A stretch of DNA of 64,000 bases, taken from the NCBI RefSeq assembly GCF_016862375.1, contig NZ_BOMV01000073.1, forward strand, positions 124,001 through 188,000. The letters are read 5' to 3'. The notes beneath the pieces were generated by a model. The model was not told the DNA's origin. It searched no databases and saw nothing but the letters and a program-made list of their open reading frames with translations. How positions within the stretch are numbered: position 1 is the first letter of the stretch; every line of letters starts with the position of its first letter. The position numbers and the translations under genes are program-made. This DNA is from Paractinoplanes rishiriensis (GTDB lineage: Bacteria; Actinomycetota; Actinomycetes; Mycobacteriales; Micromonosporaceae). Shown here piece by piece: positions 17,254 to 24,063 of this stretch.

Positions 17254-18388
17254 GCAGCTGCCGCAGCCGGTCGGCCAGGCCGGCCGGCTCGGTGTGCTCG
17301 ACCACGATGTCGTCGCAGGCCACCCACGTCGCCGCGGCGCGCACGGCGGCGACCAGGTCGGCGGCGGCGTCCGGCTCCTCCAGGCAGGCGTGCCGGACCA
17401 CCAGGGTGGAGCCGTCCCGGGCCGGGTCGACCCGGCCGGCGATGCGCCCGCTCGCCAGCACCGCCATGGTGAAGTAACCGTGCAGTCGCTGCGGCTTCGG
17501 CCGGTAGGCCTCGAGCAGCACCACGACCCCGAAAAGCCGCCGCATCCGTTCCCGTGACCAGATCAGCGAGTCGAACGGGGACAGCAGCGCCGGCCGGCCG
17601 GCTGGCCCGGTCGCGGCGCCGAGCGTGCCCGGCAGCGTATAGCCGACCTCGGGCCAGCCCTCGACCTGGACGGCGATCAGGTCGCTGCGCCGCACGGCGG
17701 CGTCCACCGCGCGCAGCCGCAGCCAGAAATAGTCGGCGATGTCCCGCCGGGTGGCCACGCCGAGCGCCGTCACCGCGGCCCGGACCAGCGTGTCGTGGCA
17801 CTCGTCGTCGCTCGGGTCGGCGGCGAGCAGATCGGCCGGGAGGACCCGTTCCGGCAGGTCGTAGACCCGTTTCCAGCCACGCCGGTCGGTGCAGGCGATC
17901 GCACCGGTCGCCCACAGCCACTCCGCCATCGTTTTCGCCTCGGACCACTCCGACCAGCCGCCGGACCGGCTGGCACCGCCCAGGTCGGTGACCGTGACCG
18001 GCCCGTCGGCGAGCCGGGCACGCACCTCGGCCAGCGCGCGCCCGGGTGGGCCGGCGGCGGTCATCCGGGCCAGCTTCTCGCGCCGGCGGAAGGCGAACGA
18101 GGGCCACAGAGCGGCCGGCAGCAGGCATACGCCGTGGGCGGGATACTCGAACGCGGTTGCCGGACGCGCACCCCAGTAGGCCCGCTCGATCGCCGGCCGG
18201 CTGGCCGGGCCGATCCGCGCGTACTGCACCAGCTCGTGCGACCGGGCCAGGACCGCGATCGTGTCCAGCTGCACCGCGCTGATCCGGCTCAGCACCTCGG
18301 ACGGATCGCGGCCGGCCGGAGCACCACCGAAACCCTGCGCGTGCAGCGCCAGAGCGGTCGCCTCCGCCGCGTCCATGCTGAGCTTCAC
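17243..18388 (-). CDS. AlkZ/YcaQ-family DNA glycosylase (winged-helix HTH_42 fold)
   Basis: Protein of about 381 residues in the family of bacterial glycosylases that excise bulky alkylated bases and can unhook interstrand crosslinks. The catalytic Q-phi-D motif is VQLDT near residue 40, followed by the conserved SHELVQYARIG. The later LSPFDSLIW, GYFTMAVLA and GRIAGRVD segments are also typical. Relatives with QxQ occur as self-resistance genes in clusters for DNA-alkylating products such as azinomycin; QxD members such as E. coli YcaQ are general repair enzymes. It is the last gene of the leftward operon, 15 bp after the thioesterase gene. GTG 18388 is chosen because GGGGAG lies at suitable spacing; GTG 18394 and ATG 18376 are alternatives. 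Confidence 0.88.
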   Translation of the reverse strand: MKLSMDAAEATALALHAQGFGGAPAGRDPSEVLSRISAVQLDTIAVLARSHELVQYARIGPASRPAIERAYWGARPATAFEYPAHGVCLLPAALWPSFAFRRREKLARMTAAGPPGRALAEVRARLADGPVTVTDLGGASRSGGWSEWSEAKTMAEWLWATGAIACTDRRGWKRVYDLPERVLPADLLAADPSDDECHDTLVRAAVTALGVATRRDIADYFWLRLRAVDAAVRRSDLIAVQVEGWPEVGYTLPGTLGAATGPAGRPALLSPFDSLIWSRERMRRLFGVVVLLEAYRPKPQRLHGYFTMAVLASGRIAGRVDPARDGSTLVVRHACLEEPDAAADLVAAVRAAATWVACDDIVVEHTEPAGLADRLRQLLRS

Positions 18389-18403
18389 CGGCACGTCTCC
18401 CCC

Positions 18404-19180
18404 TCAGTCGCGGCTGGCGGCTACCGTGTCGAGCGCCGCGGCGAGGGCGGGCACGTCGTGCGGCTGCCACATCGAATAGTGGTCGCCGGGCACCTCGATC
18501 ACCACCGCCTGCGGGGTGAGATCGAGCCAGCCGCGCCACGGCTCGGCGGAACCGGTGCCGCGCACGACGGTGACCCGGCCGGTCCAGGGTCGCGGCCGGT
18601 AGCTGCGGTGGGCCCGCATGTTGGCGCGGAAGACCGCGTACCGCCGGCCGCCCGCCCGGTCCGCCACGTCCTGCGGGGCGAGCCGGTATCCGGCCAGGTC
18701 GGCGGCGAAGGCCGCGGCGATCTCGTCCTCGGTGGGTTCGGGGAAGGGTCCCGGTACCGCCCCGTCGATCAGGATCAGCCGGTCGACCACCGCGCCCGCC
18801 GCGGTGAGCTGGTGCGCCATCTCGAAGGCGACGGTGGCGCCGAAAGACCAACCGCCGATCAGGTACGGCCCGGCCGGGCACCGGCGGCGCAGGGTGCCCA
18901 GGTGGTCCGCCGCGATCGCCGGCAGGTCGGTCAGCGGCTCGTCGTCGGTGCTCAGCCCGCGCGCCTCGAAACTCTCCACCGGCTGCTGCGGGCTCATCAG
19001 GGAGCGGAGCGGCAGATACGGGTACGGCGAGCCGGACACCGGCGGCACCAGGAACAGCGGGGGCCGGTCGCCATCCGCCTTGATCGGCACCGAAACGGCG
19101 CGGCGCACCGGCTGCGGGGCCGCGGCCCGCATCCGGGCCAGCAACTCGCGCCGGCGATCGGACAGCGGTGGCCCGGTCAC
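18404..19180 (-). CDS. Stand-alone thioesterase of NRPS/PKS type
   Basis: Alpha/beta-hydrolase of 258 residues resembling the thioesterase domains that end NRPS proteins. The nucleophile motif is GGWSFGATVAFEMA (catalytic Ser), and the catalytic His is in PGDHYSMW. The N-terminus SDRRRELLARM looks like the end of a carrier or linker region, which suggests an ancestral C-A-T-TE protein split in two. It starts with a GTG overlapping the preceding NRPS stop (GTGA), so the two are translationally coupled. The open frame continues far upstream in the antisense of the NRPS gene, but only this part has family similarity. It is the most likely product-release enzyme in the window, alongside the thioesterase cut off at base 1. 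Confidence 0.9.
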   Translation of the reverse strand: MTGPPLSDRRRELLARMRAAAPQPVRRAVSVPIKADGDRPPLFLVPPVSGSPYPYLPLRSLMSPQQPVESFEARGLSTDDEPLTDLPAIAADHLGTLRRRCPAGPYLIGGWSFGATVAFEMAHQLTAAGAVVDRLILIDGAVPGPFPEPTEDEIAAAFAADLAGYRLAPQDVADRAGGRRYAVFRANMRAHRSYRPRPWTGRVTVVRGTGSAEPWRGWLDLTPQAVVIEVPGDHYSMWQPHDVPALAAALDTVAASRD

Positions 19181-22100
19181 GCCGGGCCCGGGCCCGCGGT
19201 CAGCCGGCTGACCTCCTCGCCGGACATTCGCTCGACCTCGTCCAGCAAGTCCTGGGCGGCCGCCTCCGCTTCCCCGTGGACGCGCTCGACCAGTCTCGCG
19301 ATACCCGCCACCGTCGGCTCCTCGGACACGTCCGGGGCGGTGAGGGTGAGCCCGAACGCCTCGTTGACGGCGGCGGTGACGCGGATCAGGTCGAGGAGCG
19401 GATCGGCGCTCGCCTCCAGCAGGCTTTCGTGTACGCCGACGGCGTTGGCGCCGCTGCCGAGGATGTTGCCGACCAAGGTCGCGACCTGCTGTTCGGCCGG
19501 TGTGCGCGGTGGCTGGAAGCGGCCGGCCGCCGGGTCGTCGCGGTGGTGCAGTGCGGCCAGTGCGGCGCGGTCCACTTTGCCCACATTGGTCAGCGGCAGC
19601 CGCTCCAGGCTCAGGTACTGGCCCGGCACCAGATTGGCCGGCAGCGTCTCGGCGAGCCGCCCGCGCAGCGCCTCGCCGTCGACCGTGCCGGTGGCGGTCA
19701 CCACGTGCGCGATCAACCGGGTCGGCCCAGCGCCGTCCCGGTACGCGAGGACCGCCGCCCGGTGCACACCGGGTTGCGCCGTGAGCGCCGCCTCGATCTC
19801 CTCGAGTTCGACCCGCAGCCCGTTGACCTTGACCTGGGTGTCGGCGCGGCCGAGAAAGAGGATCTGGCCGTCCTCGCTCCACATGCACAGATCACCGGTG
19901 CGGTAGATCCGGTGCCCGGGACGGAACGGGTCGGCGAGGAACCGCTCCCGGGTCAGGTCCGGCCGGTTCAGGTAACCCCGGGCCAGGCCGGCGCCGCCGA
20001 TGTAGAGCTCGCCGACGACGCCGACCGGGCACGGCCGCATCGCGGCGTCGAGGATGTAGGTGAGCCGGTTGGGCATGGCCCGGCCGATCGGCGGCGGCGA
20101 CTGCCACCGGCGGTGCTCACATTCGTAGGCGGTGCAGCCCACGGTGGCCTCGGTCGGCCCGTACCCGTTCACGAACCGCCGGCCCGGCGTGTTCCAGCGG
20201 GTGACCAGGTCGCCGGTGCACACGTCCCCGCCGACGACCACATACCGCAGGTCCGGACACGGTTGCAGCTCGACGTTGTTGAGCACGGCGGGCGGGCCGA
20301 AGACACAGGTGATGCGCTCCTCGGCGATGAGCCGGCCGAGCGCCTCCGGCGATGTGCGGACCCGGTCGGGCAGCAGCACCAGCGCGGCGCCGCAGGTGAG
20401 CGCCGTGAAGATCTCGCCCTCGGCGAAGTCGAACACGAGCGCCATGTGCTGCACCATGCGGTCGTGCGGGCCGAGGCCGAACAGCCATCGCGGCCACAGC
20501 ACGAAGTTGGACAGCGAACCGTGTTCGATCAGGGCGCCCTTCGGCCGGCCGGTCGATCCGGACGTGTACAGCACGTAGGCCAGGCTGTGCTCGTCGGCGA
20601 CCTCGGCGAGCAGCTCGCTGTCCGGTTGCCGTTCGATCGCGGGCCAGTCCGCGTCCAGCCGGATGACGGTGGCGTCGGCCGTCGCCGGCAGCCGATCGCG
20701 CAGGTCGGAGCTGGTGATGACCACCCGGGTGGCGGTGTCGGCGAGCAGGAACGCGGACCGCTGCGGCGGATGGGCCGGATCGAGGATCGCGAAGGCACCG
20801 CCGGCCTGCAGGATGCCGAGCATCGCGACGACGACCTCGAAGCCGCGGTCTAGGCAGACAGCGACGATGTCGTCGCGGCCGACACCTTCGGCGCGCAGCC
20901 GACGGGCCAGCATCCGGGCGCGCCGGTCCAGCTCGCCGTAGCTCATCTCGGCGCCCTGGTGCCGCAGCGCGACCGCGCCCGGATCGCGGCGGGCGTGTGC
21001 GCTGACCTGCCGGTGCACCGGCTCGCGCGGGTACGGCACGACCGGGCCCTGCCAGCCGGCGAGTACCTCGGCCCGCTCCGCACCGGTCAGCAGCGGCAGC
21101 CGCGACAACGGCCGTCCCGGGTCGGCCACGCCGGCCCCGGCGAACACCTCGACGTGGCGCAGCAGCCGCTCGATCCGGCTCCGGTCGAACAACTCCTCGT
21201 TGTAGTCGGCCCGGAGCTGGACGCCGTCCGCCGACTCGGTCACCACCAGCGCCAGGTCGGCCGTACCGATGTACGGGGCGGGATCTGCCGGTTCGATCGC
21301 GAGCCCGGGCATCTGCGGCAGGACCGGTGCCGGCCCGCCGATGCCGATCGTCACCGCCATCGGCGGGACATGGCCACCGAGGTGTCGCCGCACCGCACCG
21401 AGCGGCGCCTCGCCGTGCCGGTCGGCCGCGTCGAAGGCTTCGGCGCACCGGCGGACCGCCGTGCCGAAGGCCGGGTCTCCGCTGAGATCGATGCGCACCG
21501 GCACCGGCTCGGTGAACGGGCCGAGCCAGCCGGGCGAGCCCGGACCGCGGCGCAGCGAGCGGGACGTACCGACCACGATGTCCTGCTGGCCGCAGTAGGC
21601 CCCCAGCACGGCGAGCGCGGCGGCCCGTACCTCCTCAATGTGCGCCGCAATCCGCAGTGTCGCCCGGCCAGCGCGGCCCGCCGGGCGCCGGGGCCGCTGC
21701 CGGCAGGCCGCCAGTGCGAGCGGGGAGGCGCCGTCGAGCAGCCCGGCCCAGTACGCCAGGTGCGGCTCCAGCGCCGGTCCGCAGCGGGACCGGCGCTCCT
21801 CGGCGGCGTAGTCGGCGAACCGGAACGGCGGCCCGGTGACCGGTTCGCCGCGGTAGGCGGCGAACAGTTCCGCCAGCAGCCCCGGCACCGAGTCCTCGTC
21901 GAGGCACACCCGGTGGGTGCTGATCGACAGGACGTGCTCGTCGGCGCCCACGCGGCGCAGCCGGGCCCGCAGCACGTCGCCCGCCGCCAGATCCAGCGGC
22001 TCGCCGGTGCGGTCCGGGGCGAGCGCCACGGCAGCGGCCGGGACGGTGGACTGGCGCGGGCCGGCCGGGGTCAGGATCACCCGGGTGCGCAGCACCGGAT

Positions 22101-22260
22101 GCCGCACCGCCAGTGCGGTCAGCGCGTCCGCCAGCCGGCGTTCGTCGAGGCGTCCGTGCAGCCGGACGGTGATCGGCAGGTCGTGGGCGTCCGGCCGGGT
22201 GCTCAGGTGATGGCCGACCCACAGCTCTTCCTGCGCGTAGGACAGCGGCTGACCGGTCAT
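19177..22260 (-). CDS. NRPS C-A-T*, with an active-looking A domain and a carrier lacking its serine
   Basis: Protein of 1027 residues. The N-terminal condensation domain (1-430) has STHRVCLDE in place of HHxxxDG: the catalytic His and the Asp remain, the first His and Gly do not. The A domain (about 440-920) is intact, with YTSGSTGRPKG, FDFAEGEIF (Asp235 present), YGPTEAT, YRTGD, NGLRVELEEIE and NVGKVDR; the pocket by eye is D-F-G-A-V-G-G-V-G-K. The carrier region (about 945-1010) aligns end to end but reads ESLLEASADPLLD where FFELGGDSLL is expected, so Pro replaces the phosphopantetheine Ser and both glycines are lost. The enzyme probably charges a carrier in trans, or acts on a free amino acid. 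ATGA links it to the gene before and GTGA to the thioesterase gene after. Confidence 0.92.
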   Translation of the reverse strand: MTGQPLSYAQEELWVGHHLSTRPDAHDLPITVRLHGRLDERRLADALTALAVRHPVLRTRVILTPAGPRQSTVPAAAVALAPDRTGEPLDLAAGDVLRARLRRVGADEHVLSISTHRVCLDEDSVPGLLAELFAAYRGEPVTGPPFRFADYAAEERRSRCGPALEPHLAYWAGLLDGASPLALAACRQRPRRPAGRAGRATLRIAAHIEEVRAAALAVLGAYCGQQDIVVGTSRSLRRGPGSPGWLGPFTEPVPVRIDLSGDPAFGTAVRRCAEAFDAADRHGEAPLGAVRRHLGGHVPPMAVTIGIGGPAPVLPQMPGLAIEPADPAPYIGTADLALVVTESADGVQLRADYNEELFDRSRIERLLRHVEVFAGAGVADPGRPLSRLPLLTGAERAEVLAGWQGPVVPYPREPVHRQVSAHARRDPGAVALRHQGAEMSYGELDRRARMLARRLRAEGVGRDDIVAVCLDRGFEVVVAMLGILQAGGAFAILDPAHPPQRSAFLLADTATRVVITSSDLRDRLPATADATVIRLDADWPAIERQPDSELLAEVADEHSLAYVLYTSGSTGRPKGALIEHGSLSNFVLWPRWLFGLGPHDRMVQHMALVFDFAEGEIFTALTCGAALVLLPDRVRTSPEALGRLIAEERITCVFGPPAVLNNVELQPCPDLRYVVVGGDVCTGDLVTRWNTPGRRFVNGYGPTEATVGCTAYECEHRRWQSPPPIGRAMPNRLTYILDAAMRPCPVGVVGELYIGGAGLARGYLNRPDLTRERFLADPFRPGHRIYRTGDLCMWSEDGQILFLGRADTQVKVNGLRVELEEIEAALTAQPGVHRAAVLAYRDGAGPTRLIAHVVTATGTVDGEALRGRLAETLPANLVPGQYLSLERLPLTNVGKVDRAALAALHHRDDPAAGRFQPPRTPAEQQVATLVGNILGSGANAVGVHESLLEASADPLLDLIRVTAAVNEAFGLTLTAPDVSEEPTVAGIARLVERVHGEAEAAAQDLLDEVERMSGEEVSRLTAGPGPA

Positions 22261-23003
22261 CGGCCGCTCCCGTCGGCGGCGCCGGCAGCCGGCCGGACCC
22301 GGATGGTCAGGCCGCCGTGCAGAACCCGGTGCTGCTGCTCACCCGGAGCGGCAGTGGCGGGCAGGTACGCCTCGAAGAAGTCGAGGTAGTCGGGGCAGAG
22401 GGCGCGCAACACGGGCGCGATGTCGGTGCCGAGCGCGGCGGCGGCGCCGCGCACCGCCATGGCGGACATGACGGTGGTCGGGGCCGGCGGCGCCACCGCG
22501 GCGAGGGCTGCCGTGAGAGCGCTGTGCCGCATCGCCTCGGCGATCTCGGCGGCCAGGTCGGGGTGCCGGCCCTCCCAGACGATCACCCGGACCACCAGGC
22601 CACCGACCACCGGGGCGTGCCACAGCGGGAGCGGCGCCTTGGTCGTGCGGCTCGGGCCGGCCAGGGCGAGGCGCCACGCCCCGCCGCCGTGCGGGTCGTC
22701 CGGCCGGACCACCGGCGGCCGCCCGCTGAGGTCCCAGCACCAGGCCAGCACCTGCACGTCGGCCTCCGGGTCGAGCACCCGGCGCACCATGCACCGGCTA
22801 TCCGGCTCCAGCGTCAGTTCGTCGATCGCGACCTCGACCGGATCGCCGGAGGCCGGGAACGAGACCGGCACCGGCTGCATCGCCCGGGTGATCTCGCGCA
22901 GCGTCGAGAGCGGTTGCGGACCCCGGATCCCGAACTCGGTCGCGGCTTCGCCCGCGGCAACGGCGGGAAAGGCGTCGAATGAACCGTGACTGATCAACGG
23001 CAT
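22257..23003 (-). CDS. Protein of unknown function in the biosynthetic operon
   Basis: Predicted soluble protein of 248 residues that I do not recognise. It has no signal peptide, membrane segment or familiar active-site motif. The middle (about 60-150) looks rich in beta strands, with several Trp residues around VLAWCWDLSG, WRLALAGP and PLWHAPVVGG; the C-terminal part contains an Ala-rich helical segment and CPDYLDFFEAYLP. The ATG at 23003 has GGAGG five bases upstream, which is why it is preferred over the ATG at 23015. Its stop overlaps the NRPS start by ATGA, so it is made together with that NRPS. It could be a tailoring enzyme or binding partner. Its start lies inside the 3' end of the permease frame. 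Confidence 0.75.
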   Translation of the reverse strand: MPLISHGSFDAFPAVAAGEAATEFGIRGPQPLSTLREITRAMQPVPVSFPASGDPVEVAIDELTLEPDSRCMVRRVLDPEADVQVLAWCWDLSGRPPVVRPDDPHGGGAWRLALAGPSRTTKAPLPLWHAPVVGGLVVRVIVWEGRHPDLAAEIAEAMRHSALTAALAAVAPPAPTTVMSAMAVRGAAAALGTDIAPVLRALCPDYLDFFEAYLPATAAPGEQQHRVLHGGLTIRVRPAAGAADGSGR

Positions 23004-24054
23004 GGCTTCCTCCACGCAGATGGGCGACTGTGCACGCCGCGAGGACCACCAACGGCGCGATGCCGGCCGGGCCGGCGAACGGAAGGATCGACACGTAGAT
23101 CAGCGCCGCGACCGCACCGGCGATCCGCCGGGCACCGGTCCCCAGCACGGCCGCCGCGGCGGCCGTGCTGGCGAACACGGCGAGGCCCATGGCCGCGGGG
23201 ACGCTGAGGAGGTCGAAGAGATCGGTGTGGCGCGTGGCGAGCAGCACCACACCAACGGCGGCGACGGTCCCGGCCACGACCGCCGCGTATGCCCGGGTGC
23301 CCGGTGGCCGGTCACCGGCGAACAACCCGGCGGTGGCGGACAGGTTGCGTACGCAGGCGAGGACGCAGACCGCGGCGCCGGCGGCGGCGATCGGGCGCGG
23401 CGGCTGCGGCACCTCGGCCAGCGCCAGCAGGACACCACCCAGATACACCAGACCGACGAGGAGCACGGCCGCGACGACGGTCCGGGTGCGCGGCCGGTCC
23501 AGGCGCAGCGTCGCCTCCCAGCCGACGAAGGCGAAGACCACCAGGGCCGCGGTCCGGGGCCAGCCGCCGTCGGCGACCGGCGCCAGGTCGGCGGGCCGGA
23601 CGGCGAGGGCGGCGCACCCCACCGTCACCGGCAACGCCAGGCGTGACCAGCGAACCGGCACCTCCGCCCGGACCGCACCGAGACCCGCTGCCAGGACCAG
23701 GATCAGCAGCGCGGCCGGCAGCGTGACCGTTGGCCGGCCCACCGCCTGCGCCACGAACGCGCCGCCCACTGCGGCCACCACGGCCTGGCCCACCGTCACG
23801 CCGATCAGGTACCACCACCGGACCGCGGCCGCCGCCGGGGCGCCGAACGCCGCACCGGTCAGCCCGGCCGGCCCGCCGGACGACGGGCCGGCGTGCGGCG
23901 CCAGCGCGAGCACCAGCAGCAAGCCGGCCGGCAGGTGCACCAGCCAGCCGGCGACCGACACCGCTCCGAACGCCTCGACGGTCAGCGCGGGCAGGAACAG
24001 CGCCCCGACGCCGACGACGGCCGTGGTGAGCGGAACCGGGCCGCGGGTTCGCAT
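22798..24054 (-). CDS. APC-superfamily amino acid permease-like membrane protein
   Basis: Polytopic membrane protein with about ten hydrophobic segments, such as LLLVLALAPHA, AALLILVLAAGLG, AALVVFAFVGWEATL and AVVAGTVAAVGVVLLA. The FAFVGWEA segment resembles YjeH-type amino acid exporters and permeases. Export of product or precursor, or uptake of a precursor amino acid, are possible. ATG 24054 is preferred because AGGTGA lies five bases upstream; GTG 24063 abuts the preceding stop. The frame does not stop where hydrophobicity ends but runs 206 bp into the next gene, giving an Arg-rich tail of about 65 residues that looks like out-of-frame translation. The true C-terminus may be nearer 23003 if there is a frameshift. 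Confidence 0.8.
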   Translation of the reverse strand: MRTRGPVPLTTAVVGVGALFLPALTVEAFGAVSVAGWLVHLPAGLLLVLALAPHAGPSSGGPAGLTGAAFGAPAAAAVRWWYLIGVTVGQAVVAAVGGAFVAQAVGRPTVTLPAALLILVLAAGLGAVRAEVPVRWSRLALPVTVGCAALAVRPADLAPVADGGWPRTAALVVFAFVGWEATLRLDRPRTRTVVAAVLLVGLVYLGGVLLALAEVPQPPRPIAAAGAAVCVLACVRNLSATAGLFAGDRPPGTRAYAAVVAGTVAAVGVVLLATRHTDLFDLLSVPAAMGLAVFASTAAAAAVLGTGARRIAGAVAALIYVSILPFAGPAGIAPLVVLAACTVAHLRGGSHAVDQSRFIRRLSRRCRGRSRDRVRDPGSATALDAARDHPGDAAGAGLVPGLRRSGRGRDRRTDAGAG

Positions 24055-24063
24055 GGACGTCAC

